Assembly (NCBI RefSeq): GCF_013816785.1
Contig: NZ_JACDDV010000015.1
Coordinates: 1 to 39,339 of the forward strand
Length of the DNA stretch: 39,339 nucleotides
From: Sphingomonas sp.
Lineage (GTDB): Bacteria; Pseudomonadota; Alphaproteobacteria; Sphingomonadales; Sphingomonadaceae
Direction: 5' to 3'
The position numbers and the translations under genes were made by a program. Under the pieces are notes generated by a model. It made no database searches, was not told where the DNA came from, and was given only the letters and a program-made list of their open reading frames with translations. Below are positions 18,717 through 27,724 of this stretch, piece after piece (positions within the stretch are counted from its first letter, which is position 1; each line of letters opens with the position of its first letter).

Positions 18717-20986
18717 CAGACCGGATCCTCCTCGTCAAATTCATCGCCATCCGGACGACTCGGGTCGCCGGCGGGCTGTTCACTTTCCAGCTCAGCCAGG
18801 CGGCGGGTATCGAAGGCCATCCGCACCCGGGTTCCCCCACCGTCGCGGTCCAGAAAGGCGATTTCGCCAAAATGTTCCTCAACGATCTTCTTGACGATCG
18901 CCAGGCCGAGCCCGGTGCCGCGGATGCGGGTCGTCATATAGGGCTCGGTCAGCCGCTCGCGATCCTCGGGCAGGCCGACGCCCGTATCGGTCAGTTCGAT
19001 CACCAGCAGGTCGCCATCGTGCCGTAAGCTCAGGTCGATGCGATCTCCGTCGGGGCTCTGCTCGCCGCGGTTGCGCCGTGCCTCGATTGCCTCGACCGCA
19101 TTCTTGACAATGTTGGTCAGCGCCTGGCCGAGCTGGCGCCGGTCGCAGACGAGGCGGATCGCGCCGCCTGGCGGATCGAGCATGAAGCCGATGCCGGGAT
19201 GCGCCACTTCGTGCAGGAACAGCGCGGCGCGGGCGACATCGTGGATATTCTCGGAGCGAAACACCGGCTTGGGCATCCGCGCAAAGCTGGAGAATTCGTC
19301 GACCATGCGCCGCAGATCGCCGACCTGACGGACGATGGTTTCGGTCAGGCGAGCAAAGGTTTCGGGATCGGTCGTCACCTCCGCGCCATAGCGCCGCTGC
19401 AGCCGCTCGGCGGCCAGTTGGATCGGGGTCAGCGGATTCTTGATTTCGTGCGCGATCCGCCGGGCAATGTCCGACCAGGCGGCGCGGCGCTGGTCACTTA
19501 GCTGGTCGGTGATGTCGTCGAAGGTCAGCACCGAGCCGTCGGCGTAGCGCATGCGCTTGACCGCCAGCGTGCGTTGTCCCTCCGCCGCCTGGACCAGCAC
19601 CGTTGCTTCGCGGGCCTCGCCCGCCAAAAATTCATTCAGTTCGCTCGACATCTCGGCAAGATCGCGGTTCTCGATCCCCTCGTCGCCCTGCGCGAGCAGA
19701 GTTTCGGCCGAGCGGTTGGTGAGCAGGATCCGCCCCTGGCCGTCGACCGCGATCACCCCCGCAGTCACGCTCGACAGCACCGCCTCAATGAACGCCCGAC
19801 GAGTGTCGAGCTGAGAATTGGCGGCGATCAAGGCGCCGGTCTGTTCCTGAAGCCGCCCTGTCATCCGGTTGAACGCGGTGCCCAGCGTGGCGATTTCGTC
19901 ATTGGCGTGGGTAACATCGACCCGCGCGGTGAGATCGCCCTCCTCGACCCGCCCGACCGCCTCGACCATCTCCTCGACCGGCCGCAACAATCGATCGGCG
20001 AGCTTCAATGCCGCGAATATCGCCAGCGCGACGATCAGCAGCGAACCTCCCAGCAAGGCGCCGTTGAAGCGCAACTGATTGGTCCGGCTCCGTTCGAGCA
20101 AGGCGCGATAGTCGGTAAGAACACCATTGGCGCTTTCGATCTGTTGCCGGAAGTCAGCGCTGACTTGGCGAGCAACGAACAGATAGCTGTTGTTGGCTTT
20201 GAGCGGCGTCAGCACCGCGATTCTGCCCGGCGTCAACACCTCTGCGGCTTGGGTCGATCCCTTGAGCTGCCCGATCGCCTGCGCCAGCCGCGATGGGTCG
20301 ATCAACCCGTCATAGTAATTGACGCCGCGCGCCACCGTGACCTTGCCGGTTTCGGATACGGTGACGACCGCCGCTTCGTTAAGGCTTCGTTGATAGGTCT
20401 GATAGGCAAGATATTCGTCGAACCTGGGATTGGCGACCGGATCGCTGCCGAGAAAGCGGTAGAAATCGGCCGACATCGTCACCGCTTCAGCGCCGACCCG
20501 ATTGACCTCGGTCGTGTAAGTCGACTGGGCCAGCTGTACGGTGTTCTCAAGCATTCCACGCGCACGATCGGAAAACCAGAATTCCAGCCCCGACTGCAAA
20601 AGCAGCGAGGCGAAGATGGCAACCAGCACGGTCGGCACCGCAGCGATCGCCGAAAACAGCGCGACCAGTTGGGTATGAATTTGTCCGGTGCCCATGGCCC
20701 GTTTGATCGCGCGATCCTTGGCCAGTTTGCGCGACCACAGCACCATCAGAGCAATCGAAGGGATTAGATTGGCAATCAGGAGAAAAGCAATTTGCGGCGG
20801 AGAGAGCATCGCACCGGGCGCAGCGTCGCGCCGAAGCACGATGAAGCTGAAACTGACGATCGCAACGAGTGCGAGGGCGCATCCAATCATCGCCCAGTCG
20901 AACAGTCGCCCGCTTTCCCGCTCGCGCGCCAGCCAGCTACCTTTAAGCGGTGTGATCAGGTCGGAATCGGCCACGTGCGCATCCAT
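18716..20986 (-). CDS. ntrY: nitrogen/redox sensor histidine kinase NtrY
   Basis: Membrane sensor kinase of 756 residues. Three hydrophobic segments lie in the first 160 residues (about 29-53, 66-90, 112-140). A periplasmic sensor region follows and ends in another membrane helix (about 310-330). Then come a HAMP domain (LADRLLRPVEEMVEAVGRVEEGDL), a PAS domain (AVLSSVTAGVIAVDGQGRILLTN), a HisKA domain with phosphoacceptor H513 in IARRIAHEIKNPLTPIQLAAERL, and a HATPase with the N-box NIVKNAVEAIE and G boxes DTGVGLPEDR and GTGLGLAIVKK. All catalytic motifs are intact. The gene is first in ntrY-ntrX-hfq-hflX, 51 bp after dusB. Unlike the usual alphaproteobacterial order, no ntrB or ntrC separates it from dusB. 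Confidence 0.95.
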
Positions 20987-21013
20987 GCGGCTCCAGCCCT
21001 AGCACGGTCGCGT

Positions 21014-21041
21014 TGCATAAAAAACACAGTTGGGCGGTCAA
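21014..21041 (-). promoter_or_regulatory. candidate sigma70 promoter of ntrYX-hfq-hflX
   Basis: On the minus strand TTGACC (21041-21036) is followed after 16 nt by TATGCA (21019-21014), leaving about 20 nt to the ntrY ATG from the predicted start of transcription. The -35 hexamer overlaps the dusB stop codon. This would let ntrY be expressed separately from dusB. Inference by eye. Confidence 0.4.
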
Positions 21042-22036
21042 GCCGCCGATTTTGCAAGCCAAGGTGAATAGAAGTCGCGCAGCATCGCAACGACCACCCT
21101 TGGATCGTCCTGCGTGTTGACCCGGTTGCGGAACTCCGCCGAGCCGGTCAGTCCCTTGGTGTACCAGCCGATGTGCTTGCGCGCGAGGTTGACCCCGGTT
21201 TGCACGCCGTAAAGCGATTGCATGGCGTCATATTGCTCAAGAATGACGTCGAGCTGCTCGTCGAGCGACGGATCGGGCTTGCGACCGCCCGGGCCAAGGT
21301 CGGCGATCACCTGCCCAAGCAGCCACGGCTTGCCGTACGCTCCGCGGCCGATCATCACCCCATCGGCGCCAGACTGCGACAGCGCGGTGCGTGCGTCCTC
21401 GATGCTGCAGATGTCGCCGTTGACGATCACCGGCAGATTGGTCGCCTGTTTGACCCGGCGGACGAACCCCCAGTCGGCGCTGCCCTTGTACATCTGGTTC
21501 CGAGTGCGGCCGTGGACGGTGATCATGCGGACCCCCAGCCCTTCGGCGATCCGCGCCAGTTCGGGCGCGTTCAAGCTGTCGTGGCACCAGCCCATGCGCA
21601 TCTTGAGCGTCACCGGCAATTTGACAGCCTTGACCGTCGCCTCGATGATCGATGCGGCAAGCTTCAGGTCGCGCATCAGCGCCGAGCCGGCGTCGCCATT
21701 GACGACCTTCTTCACCGGGCAACCCATATTGATGTCGATGATCGCCGCGCCGCGCTGCTCGTTGAGTTTGGCCGCCTCCGCCATTTCATACGGCGCGCAG
21801 CCGGCGAGCTGCAGCGACACCGGTTCTTCGCTCGGATCCCACGCCGCCTTCTGCAACGACTGTCGAGTCTCGCGGATCATCGCCTGGCTGGCGATCATCT
21901 CGCTCACCGTCAGCCCCGCGCCATAGCGTTTGACTACCCGTCGGAACGGCAAGTCGGTAACGCCGGTCATCGGCGCGAGGATCACGCCGGCGTCGATGGT
22001 CACCGGACCGACGGAGATGGGCTTCAGCATCGTCAT
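21038..22036 (-). CDS. dusB: tRNA-dihydrouridine synthase (DusB/NifR3)
   Basis: FMN-dependent enzyme reducing specific uridines of the tRNA D-loop with NADPH. The TIM-barrel core begins LAPMTGVTDLPFRRVVKRYGAGLTVSEM. The catalytic cysteine is in NMGCPVKKVVNGDAGSALMRD, and further motifs are VTLKMRMGW, ITVHGRTRNQMYKG, VNGDI and MIGRGAYGKPWL. The start is placed at the ATG at 22036 (MTMLKPISVGPVTIDAG), giving 332 residues. The frame extends to 22093 but the extra 19 residues (Pro-rich) are not family-like and would overlap the divergent ispDF start. No good SD distinguishes ATG 22036 from ATG 22030. NifR3/dusB is the classic upstream neighbour of ntr genes. Confidence 0.94.
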   Translation of the reverse strand: MTMLKPISVGPVTIDAGVILAPMTGVTDLPFRRVVKRYGAGLTVSEMIASQAMIRETRQSLQKAAWDPSEEPVSLQLAGCAPYEMAEAAKLNEQRGAAIIDINMGCPVKKVVNGDAGSALMRDLKLAASIIEATVKAVKLPVTLKMRMGWCHDSLNAPELARIAEGLGVRMITVHGRTRNQMYKGSADWGFVRRVKQATNLPVIVNGDICSIEDARTALSQSGADGVMIGRGAYGKPWLLGQVIADLGPGGRKPDPSLDEQLDVILEQYDAMQSLYGVQTGVNLARKHIGWYTKGLTGSAEFRNRVNTQDDPRVVVAMLRDFYSPWLAKSAA

Positions 22037-22086
22037 GGGAAGCCGTGCCTTTACAGATGGCGGGCCAAGCGGGCAAGGCGGCGGCC

Positions 22087-23238
22087 ATGCCAAAGACCGG
22101 CCAGTCTGTGACCGCCCTCATCGTCGCCGCCGGAAAAGGGTCGCGCATGGGCGGCGCCCTGCCCAAGCAATTTCGCAAGCTGGCCAGCAAGTCGGTGCTC
22201 GCCCATGCGGTCGACGCACTGGCGTCACATCCACACATCATTGCGGTCCGCGTCGTGATCGCGGCCGGTTGGGAGGAGCAGGCGCGCGCGGCCCTGGGCT
22301 CGCGCGATGTCGGCGACTTCATCGTCGGGGGCGTCGAGCGAACGGACAGCGTTCGCGCCGGACTAGCCGCGATCGACGAGGGCATTGTCTTGGTCCATGA
22401 CGCCGCCCGCCCCTTCTGCCCCCATGGCGTCGTCGACCGGCTGCTGGCTGCGCTCGACGACACCGACGGAGCGGTTCCAGTCTTGCCGGTCGCCGATACG
22501 CTGGCCAAGGGCGGCCGGATTCTCGATGCGATCGTTGACCGGACGTCGTTGCTGCGCGTTCAGACTCCGCAGGCGTTTCAAGTTGAAGACTTGCTGTTCG
22601 CCTATCGGGAAGCCGGCGGCGGAGCGCCGACCGATGAGTCGAGCGTCATGGTCAACGCCGGCCTGAAGATCGCCGCAGTCGCGGGGGATGCGATGCTGGA
22701 GAAGGTAACCTCGCCCGCCGACTGGCTGCGGGCCGAGCAAATGCTGTCCGCCCGCCTGGTCAGCCGTACCGGCATGGGGTTCGACGTCCATGCGTTCGCC
22801 GGCGAAGGGCCGATCATGCTCGGCGGCATCGCCATTCCGCATGAGTGCGGGCTCGCCGGGCACAGCGACGCCGACGTCGTTCTCCACGCGATCACCGACG
22901 CATTGCTCGGCGCCGGCGGGTTCGGCGACCTCGGCGAGCATTTCCCGCCTTCCGACCCGCAATGGAAGGGCGCCAGCAGCGACATCTTCCTCGCTCGCGC
23001 CGCGGCCCTCATCCGCGACGCGGGGGGGATCATCGATTTCGTCGACTGCACCGTGATCGGCGAGGCTCCCCGCGTCAGTTCCTACCGGGAAGCGATGCGT
23101 CGCCGTGTTGCGGACATCCTAGGATTGGCCGAAGGACAGGTCAGCATCAAGGCGACGACCACCGAAAAACTGGGTTTCACCGGCCGCCGCGAAGGGCTCG
23201 CGGCGCAGGCTGTCGCGACGATCCGCATGGAGGCATGA
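22087..23238 (+). CDS. ispDF: bifunctional IspD/IspF: MEP cytidylyltransferase and ME-cPP synthase
   Basis: Fused enzyme of the MEP isoprenoid pathway. The IspD half (about 1-220) makes CDP-ME from MEP and CTP and shows ALIVAAGKGSRMGG with the nucleotide-binding Arg/Lys, then VLVHDAARPF and TSLLRVQTPQAF. The IspF half (about 226-383) forms ME-2,4-cyclodiphosphate and has the metal site in GFDVHAF, plus GHSDADVVLHAITDALLGA and SIKATTTEKLGFTGR. The middle step (IspE) is not encoded here. Fusion of IspD and IspF is common in alphaproteobacteria. I prefer the ATG at 22087, which gives MPKTGQSVTALIVAAG; the frame also contains ATG 22057 and GTG 22045. It overlaps or abuts pncC, so the two are co-transcribed. 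Confidence 0.95.
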   Translation: MPKTGQSVTALIVAAGKGSRMGGALPKQFRKLASKSVLAHAVDALASHPHIIAVRVVIAAGWEEQARAALGSRDVGDFIVGGVERTDSVRAGLAAIDEGIVLVHDAARPFCPHGVVDRLLAALDDTDGAVPVLPVADTLAKGGRILDAIVDRTSLLRVQTPQAFQVEDLLFAYREAGGGAPTDESSVMVNAGLKIAAVAGDAMLEKVTSPADWLRAEQMLSARLVSRTGMGFDVHAFAGEGPIMLGGIAIPHECGLAGHSDADVVLHAITDALLGAGGFGDLGEHFPPSDPQWKGASSDIFLARAAALIRDAGGIIDFVDCTVIGEAPRVSSYREAMRRRVADILGLAEGQVSIKATTTEKLGFTGRREGLAAQAVATIRMEA

Positions 23239-23240
23239 CG

Positions 23241-23747
23241 ATGGGCGATTATCTGCTCCCCGATGAACTGGTCGCCAAGGCGCGCGAGGTGGTCGAGACC
23301 AACATCGCCGCCGGGCGCCGGGTCGCGGTCGCCGAAAGTTGCACCGGCGGATTGGTCAGCGCCGCCATTACCGAGATCGCCGGATCGTCCGAGATGTTCG
23401 AGGCGGGCTATGTTACCTACTCGAACAGCTCGAAGATGGCCGAGCTCAAGGTCTGCCTCGACGTCGTCGAAACCTTCGGCGCGGTTAGCATTGCCACCGC
23501 CTGGGCGATGGCGCAAGGCGCGCTGGAGGCGTCGCAGGCCGATGTCGCCGTCGCCATAACCGGCATCGCCGGACCTGACGGAGGCACTGTGCAGAAGCCG
23601 GTCGGAACGGTCGTCTTTGCCCGCGCTGAGCGGCTCGATGGTCCCGACAAAGTCGTGGCCGACCAGAAATTATTCGACGCCAGCGGCGGGCGCTCCGCCG
23701 TGCGGCTTCAGGCGGCGCTTTGCGCGCTCGAGTTGCTGATGCCGTAG
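23241..23747 (+). CDS. pncC: nicotinamide-nucleotide amidase (CinA C-terminal domain, PncC)
   Basis: Deamidates NMN to nicotinic acid mononucleotide in pyridine nucleotide salvage. The 168-residue protein is a stand-alone CinA C-terminal domain with VAVAESCTGGLVSAAITEIAGSS (catalytic Ser in ESCTGG), YVTYSNSSKMAEL, and AITGIAGPDGGTVQKPVGTV. Two ATGs are possible. ATG 23235 overlaps the ispDF stop (ATGA) but lies only 1 nt after GGAGG (23229-23233). ATG 23241 has the same GGAGG with a proper 7-nt spacer, so it is chosen. The C-terminal 40 nt overlap the 3' end of the COQ10/RatA-like gene on the other strand. Confidence 0.93.
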   Translation: MGDYLLPDELVAKAREVVETNIAAGRRVAVAESCTGGLVSAAITEIAGSSEMFEAGYVTYSNSSKMAELKVCLDVVETFGAVSIATAWAMAQGALEASQADVAVAITGIAGPDGGTVQKPVGTVVFARAERLDGPDKVVADQKLFDASGGRSAVRLQAALCALELLMP

Positions 23748-24169
23748 AGCGCGGCGGCGCGTTGTTCAAAGGCGCCGGTCATGCGACGAAGCGCCCGGTC
23801 GAACATTGCCCCCGCCAGGCTTTCGAAAATGCGCGACCGGAACGCGAAGTCGACCGAGAAACAGACTTTGGTTCCGCCGTCCGGCTCGGGCTCGAAACGC
23901 CACTCATTCTTCAAATATTTGAGCGGGCCTTCGATGTAATCGACCACGATATGCGTCGGCCGCTGCTTGGTCACCCGGCTGGTGAACCGCTCCTTGAACG
24001 CATTGAAGCCAACGATCAGGTCCGCAATTATTTCGGTGTCGCTCGCCGACCGCACCCGGACCGCCGTCACCCACGGCAGGAACTCGTCGTAGCGTTCGAC
24101 GTCGGCGACGAGATCGAACAATTGCTCAGGGCTGTAGGGAAGGTGCGTGGTCTCGCTATGGCGGGGCAT
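23708..24169 (-). CDS. COQ10/RatA-like START-domain (SRPBCC) protein
   Basis: Small lipid-binding-fold protein of 153 residues, related to COQ10 of mitochondria and to bacterial RatA. Family sequence is clear throughout: the opening of the fold (SPEQLFDLVADVERYDEFLPWV, about residues 13-34), LIVGFNAFKERFTSRV, and VCFSVDFAFRSRIFESLAGAMFD. In alphaproteobacteria this gene commonly follows lipA, as here (4 nt after the lipA stop on the minus strand). The likely role is ubiquinone binding and support of respiration rather than a toxin, even though automated pipelines often label it a type II toxin RatA. No antitoxin gene (RatB) is adjacent. The 3' end overlaps pncC by 40 nt. Confidence 0.9.
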   Translation of the reverse strand: MPRHSETTHLPYSPEQLFDLVADVERYDEFLPWVTAVRVRSASDTEIIADLIVGFNAFKERFTSRVTKQRPTHIVVDYIEGPLKYLKNEWRFEPEPDGGTKVCFSVDFAFRSRIFESLAGAMFDRALRRMTGAFEQRAAALYGISNSSAQSAA

Positions 24170-24173
24170 CTCC

Positions 24174-25100
24174 TTACCCCATCCGCGCCAGCTGCTCCGC
24201 CCGTGCCGCCTGCATTTTCGCGAAGTCGTCGCCGGCGTGATAGCTGGACCGAGTCAGCGGGCTTGCCGCGACCAGCAGGAAGCCCTTGGCTCGGGCGATC
24301 GCCGCATAGGCCTTGAACGCATCCGGCGTCACAAACTCCTCGACTGTGGCATGACGCGGAGTCGGTTGGAGATATTGTCCCATGGTCAGGAAATCGATTG
24401 CGGCCGAGCGCATGTCATCCATCACCTGGTGAACCTCGCGTCGCTGCTCACCCAGGCCGACCATCACGCCCGACTTGGTAAAGATCGACGGGTCGAGCTT
24501 CTTGACCGTCTCAAGCAGCCGGAGCGACGCGTAATAACGCGCGCCGGGGCGGATCGTCGGATAGAGCCTCGGCACGGTTTCGAGGTTGTGGTTGTAGACG
24601 TCGGGTCGCGCCGCGACAATCGCCTCGACCGCGGCGTCATGCTTGTTGCGGAAGTCGGGCGTCAGTATCTCTATCGTCGTGTCGGGCGTGGTCCGACGGA
24701 GCGCCTCGATAACCTTGACGAACTGGCTCGCCCCGCCGTCGGGCAGGTCATCGCGGTCGACCGAGGTGACGACGATATGTTTGAGGCCCAGCGCGGCGGC
24801 GGCATCGGCGGTGTGCTGGGGCTCCAGCGCATCGACCGCGCGCGGCATGCCGGTCTTGACGTTGCAAAAGGCGCAGGCGCGGGTGCACGTATCGCCGAGG
24901 ATCATCACCGTGGCGTGTTTCTTGGTCCAACATTCGCCGATGTTGGGGCAGGCCGCCTCCTCGCACACGGTCGCAAGGTTGAGCGAGCGCATCAGACGGC
25001 GCGTTTCGGCATAGCCCTCGCTGACCGGCGCCTTGACGCGGATCCAGTCGGGCTTGCGTTGCCTTGGCGCGGTCGGTGGCACGGGAAGCGGTGCGTTCAT
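24174..25100 (-). CDS. lipA: lipoyl synthase
   Basis: Radical-SAM enzyme inserting two sulfurs into octanoyl groups on the E2 and H proteins. Both [4Fe-4S] sites are complete: the auxiliary cluster cysteines C46, C51 and C57 ([13 protein letters not shown]) and the radical-SAM triad C72, C76, C79 (CTRACAFCN). The C-terminal RSSYHA serine is present. The start is set at ATG 25100 ([21 protein letters not shown]), giving 308 residues, the usual size. The open frame extends 65 residues further upstream but that part is not family-like and would run over the divergent carbonic anhydrase start. No clear SD is seen before 25100. The gene is followed by the COQ10-like gene, a conserved pairing. Confidence 0.95.
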   Translation of the reverse strand: MNAPLPVPPTAPRQRKPDWIRVKAPVSEGYAETRRLMRSLNLATVCEEAACPNIGECWTKKHATVMILGDTCTRACAFCNVKTGMPRAVDALEPQHTADAAAALGLKHIVVTSVDRDDLPDGGASQFVKVIEALRRTTPDTTIEILTPDFRNKHDAAVEAIVAARPDVYNHNLETVPRLYPTIRPGARYYASLRLLETVKKLDPSIFTKSGVMVGLGEQRREVHQVMDDMRSAAIDFLTMGQYLQPTPRHATVEEFVTPDAFKAYAAIARAKGFLLVAASPLTRSSYHAGDDFAKMQAARAEQLARMG

Positions 25101-25183
25101 GCTGGGCCAGATAGCGATTGCCGTGCCCGCTTGCCACCCCTCCCCGCCTCGACTAGTCGCCGCCGTGTGAGCGGGAGACGGCA

Positions 25184-25816
25184 ATGATCGGGTTCGACGC
25201 GCTGCTGGCCGGCTACCGCCGCTTCCGCGAGAATCGTTACGAAACCGAGCGCTCCCGCTGGCGTCAACTGGCGGAAGGCCAATCGCCCCAGGCAATCATC
25301 ATCGCCTGCTGCGACAGCCGCGCCGACCCGGCGACCATCTTCGACAGCGATCCCGGCGAGATATTCGTCGTCCGCAACGTTGCCAACCTAGTCCCCCCGT
25401 TCGAGGGCGGCGGCGGGCGCCACGGGGTGTCGGCAGCCCTCGAATTTGGGGTTACCCAACTCGGCATCGGGCAGATCGTGGTGATGGGCCATGAACGCTG
25501 CGGCGGCATCCACGCGGCGTTGACCGGCCAATTCCATAACGCGCCCGCCGGCGAAGGCGGGTTTGTCGCTCACTGGATGAGCCAAATCGACGAAAGCGCG
25601 GCGAGGATTGCAGCGGAGCATGGCACCGATGAGGGGGCGGCACGAATTTTGGAGGAAGTCGCGATCCGCCAGAGCCTGGCCAATCTGCGCACTTTCCCGT
25701 TCGTCGCGGAGCGCGAGGCGGCGGGCGCGATGACACTGCTCGGGTGCCATTTCTCAATCCGCGAGGGGCAGCTATACGTTCTCGACGAGGCGGAAAATAT
25801 CTTCCGCCCCGCCTGA
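25184..25816 (+). CDS. beta-class carbonic anhydrase
   Basis: Zinc enzyme interconverting CO2 and bicarbonate. The 210-residue protein has the ligand and dyad motif C42-x-D44-S-R46 ([11 protein letters not shown]) and the second zinc pair H103 and C106 in [11 protein letters not shown]. The segment [17 protein letters not shown] and the C-terminal block [15 protein letters not shown] are typical of the plant/E. coli Can type. A GGGAG a few bases before the ATG supports the start. It is divergent from lipA with an 83-bp gap. It is predicted to be cytosolic; no signal peptide is present. Confidence 0.95.
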   Translation: MIGFDALLAGYRRFRENRYETERSRWRQLAEGQSPQAIIIACCDSRADPATIFDSDPGEIFVVRNVANLVPPFEGGGGRHGVSAALEFGVTQLGIGQIVVMGHERCGGIHAALTGQFHNAPAGEGGFVAHWMSQIDESAARIAAEHGTDEGAARILEEVAIRQSLANLRTFPFVAEREAAGAMTLLGCHFSIREGQLYVLDEAENIFRPA

Positions 25817-25834
25817 ACCTCTACCGCTAACTAA

Positions 25835-26179
25835 CTAGCAGCGCGTGTTATAATCGTAGATCGGGTTGCCGTTCTGATCGACGTAATAGCAATAGCCACG
25901 GGTGTCGCGATAATATTGGCGACCCTTGATGACTGCCCCAGCGACACCGCCGAGCACCGCGCCAACGACCGCGCCCGTAATCGGGTTCACGCCCGGCAGG
26001 ACGGCACCGACCACAGCACCGGCAACGCCGCCGAGCGCCGCGCCGGCCGCCGCGCGCCCGGTTTGCGGGTTGTTGTAGCCATTGTTGCCATAAGGATCGT
26101 TATAGCCGTACGGATTGGTCGCGCAGGCCGAAAGTGCCAAGCTGCTGGCCAAGGTCGAAGCGAGAAGTAAGCGTTTCAT
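25835..26179 (-). CDS. glycine-zipper 2TM-domain lipoprotein
   Basis: Small (114 aa) lipoprotein with lipobox L-S-A-C19 after a short signal peptide (MKRLLLASTLASSLALSAC). Residues about 22-42 are Asn/Tyr/Gly-rich (PYGYNDPYGNNGYNNP). Residues about 45-88 form a glycine zipper with repeated GxxxG-type spacing (AAGAALGGVAGAVVGAVLPGV, then GAVVGAVLGGVAGAVI). The C-terminus is YCYYVDQNGNPIYDYNTRC. Such proteins are envelope components, often stress-related (SlyB/OsmB/Rcp-like). The function is unknown beyond that. A GAGGAA a few bases before the ATG supports the start. It converges with the carbonic anhydrase gene. Confidence 0.88.
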   Translation of the reverse strand: MKRLLLASTLASSLALSACATNPYGYNDPYGNNGYNNPQTGRAAAGAALGGVAGAVVGAVLPGVNPITGAVVGAVLGGVAGAVIKGRQYYRDTRGYCYYVDQNGNPIYDYNTRC

Positions 26180-26301
26180 GGGTAGGTTCCTCTTCGATAC
26201 ACAGGCACAATTGCCCGCCCCTGCAAGAAAGATAGCGTGCAGCCGCCGATTTCGTTCCGTCCCCGTTGCGGTCGAAAGCGGTCAAGCGGAAAGAAAATCC
26301 G

Positions 26302-27036
26302 ATGACTGACCGTAACGAATACGCCGACCCCGAGCTGAATATCGCTTTGCTGATCGATGCCGACAATGCCTCGCCCGACCATCTCGATGAGGTGTTGCTG
26401 GTACTCGGCGAGCTCGGCACGATCAACGTTCGTCGTGCCTATGGCAATTGGGCCAAGACCAGCCTCAAGGGCTGGGGCCTGCTGACTGGCCAGCACTCGA
26501 TCGTGCCGATGCAGCAGTTCGACGTGGTCAAGGGCAAGAGCGCGACCGATATGCGGATGACGATCGATGCGATGGACCTACTCTACCGCGGTCATGTCGA
26601 CGGGTTCGGAATCATGTCGAGCGATAGCGATTTCCTTCCTCTCGCCCAGCGCATCCGTGAGGACGGCCTGCCCTGCTACGGCTTCGGCACCGCCAAGACG
26701 CCGATGAGCTTTCAGCAGAGCTGCACCCGCTTCTTCGACGTCGCCGCGCTGGTTCACGACAATCAGGACGCGCTCGAGGCGCCGCTGGCCGGCGAAGGAC
26801 AGCGTCAGGTTGATACCGAGTTGCTGAAAGTCCTTGGCGCGGCGTTCAAGGCGTCGAAGCGCGACGAGGAAGGCTATGCCTCGCTGTCCGAGATGGGCCA
26901 GCGAGCCAAGGCCGTGTCGAGCTTCGCGGTCAGGAACTATGGCTTCACCCGCCTCAGCGACCTGATCAAGGCAGTGCCCAACTTCGGCACCAGAATCGGC
27001 ACCGACGGACGGATGATGGTCAAGCGGCTGCGCTAA
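26302..27036 (+). CDS. NYN-domain (LabA/DUF88-like) putative ribonuclease with C-terminal OST-HTH/LOTUS-like domain
   Basis: The N-terminal NYN domain (about 10-150) of this 244-residue protein belongs to the PIN-like nuclease superfamily. It shows the acidic residues of the fold in IALLIDADNAS and MSSDSDFLPLAQRIREDG, plus KGKSATDMRMTIDAMDLLY, so the metal site appears intact. The C-terminal part (about 180-244, AFKASKRDEEGYASLSEMGQ...YGFTRLSDLIKAVPNF) looks like an OST-HTH/LOTUS RNA-binding module. Together these suggest RNA binding or cleavage; the target is unknown. The start is ATG 26302, with GGAAAG upstream. A 12-codon extension to 26266 is possible but not needed. Confidence 0.85.
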   Translation: MTDRNEYADPELNIALLIDADNASPDHLDEVLLVLGELGTINVRRAYGNWAKTSLKGWGLLTGQHSIVPMQQFDVVKGKSATDMRMTIDAMDLLYRGHVDGFGIMSSDSDFLPLAQRIREDGLPCYGFGTAKTPMSFQQSCTRFFDVAALVHDNQDALEAPLAGEGQRQVDTELLKVLGAAFKASKRDEEGYASLSEMGQRAKAVSSFAVRNYGFTRLSDLIKAVPNFGTRIGTDGRMMVKRLR

Positions 27037-27058
27037 CCCCTATTCGCTGTGTGGCCTA

Positions 27059-27081
27059 GCCGACACAGTCGGCAAATTCTT
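27059..27081 (+). terminator. possible terminator after the NYN gene
   Basis: A perfect 6-bp stem GCCGAC-ACA-GTCGGC (27059-27073) starts 23 nt after the NYN stop and is followed by AAATTCTTT. The U-tract is poor, so this is a weak intrinsic terminator candidate. Confidence 0.35.
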
Positions 27082-27093
27082 TAAATTCTGGCC

Positions 27094-27118
27094 GGAACCC
27101 GCCTCCGCTTGACAGGTT
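27094..27118 (+). promoter_or_regulatory. EcfG-type general-stress promoter candidate (PAS gene)
   Basis: GGAAC at 27094-27098 is followed after exactly 17 nt by GTT at 27116-27118, matching the alphaproteobacterial EcfG/sigma-T consensus (GGAAC, 16-17 nt, GTT). It lies 21 nt before the TTG start of the PAS gene. The identical architecture recurs before the next gene. Confidence 0.55.
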
Positions 27119-27139
27119 TTTCCGCCGGGAGCTCATCAC

Positions 27140-27718
27140 TTGCCATCATTGCAAGCCAATACTGCCACGGCGCAAGATTATCTCGACACGGCCATCGAAG
27201 CGCTCGCCAACTCCAAGGCGCCGTGCCGAGCGATGCTCGATGCCTTGCCGGTTCCGGTTTACACCACCGACACCGCCGGGCTGGTGACCTACTGGAACCG
27301 CGCCTGCGTCGCCTTCGCTGGCCGCGAGCCGCAGCTCGGCGAGGATCGCTGGTGCGTTACCTGGCGGCTTCATACGACGGACGATGAGCCCTTGCCCCAC
27401 GACCGCTGCCCGATGGCGGTAGCGATCAGGGAGCAGCGCCCGATGCGCGGCGCCGTGGCCATCGCGATGCGGCCCGACGGTCGCCGCAAGGCCTTCACGC
27501 CCTACCCCACTCCCCTGTTCGACGCCGACGGCACCTTGACCGGCGCGGTCAACATGCTGATCGACGTCAGCGAAGGGCAAGCAACCGCGCTCGCCGGGCA
27601 AGCCGCGCACTGCCGGCGCCTGGCGACTTCGATGACCGACCGCCACACCACGACATTGCTTGAGCGGATGGCCCGCGGCTACGACCGCAACGCTCGCGCC
27701 CTGACCTCCCCCGCCTGA
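27140..27718 (+). CDS. single PAS-domain protein, no output domain
   Basis: Cytosolic protein of 192 residues with one PAS domain covering about 25-145: ALPVPVYTTDTAGLVTYWNRACVAFAG, then YPTPLFDADGTLTGAVNMLIDVSE. There is no kinase, GGDEF, HTH or other output domain; the C-terminal 45 residues are Arg/Ala-rich and may be helical. It could be a free-standing sensor that docks on another protein. The start is TTG at 27140, supported by GGGAG at 27127-27131 with an 8-nt spacer. An EcfG-like promoter lies immediately upstream. Cysteines at 67, 74 and 95 region (WCVTWRL, DRCPM) could be redox-active, but this is speculation. It precedes two stress-type genes in the same direction. Confidence 0.82.
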   Translation: MPSLQANTATAQDYLDTAIEALANSKAPCRAMLDALPVPVYTTDTAGLVTYWNRACVAFAGREPQLGEDRWCVTWRLHTTDDEPLPHDRCPMAVAIREQRPMRGAVAIAMRPDGRRKAFTPYPTPLFDADGTLTGAVNMLIDVSEGQATALAGQAAHCRRLATSMTDRHTTTLLERMARGYDRNARALTSPA

Positions 27719-27724
27719 ACCGCC

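Noticed and set aside
19574-20767. Long open frame opposite ntrY (397 codons)
   Set aside because: GC-rich third-position shadow of ntrY; Arg/Asp/His-rich composition with no recognisable domain, while ntrY has intact kinase motifs.
23708-24169. RatA toxin of a toxin-antitoxin module
   Set aside because: No RatB-like partner is adjacent; the lipA-linked START protein is better read as COQ10-like.
25101-25295. N-terminal extension of LipA
   Set aside because: Sequence is not family-like and overlaps the divergent carbonic anhydrase start; the ATG at 25100 gives normal length.
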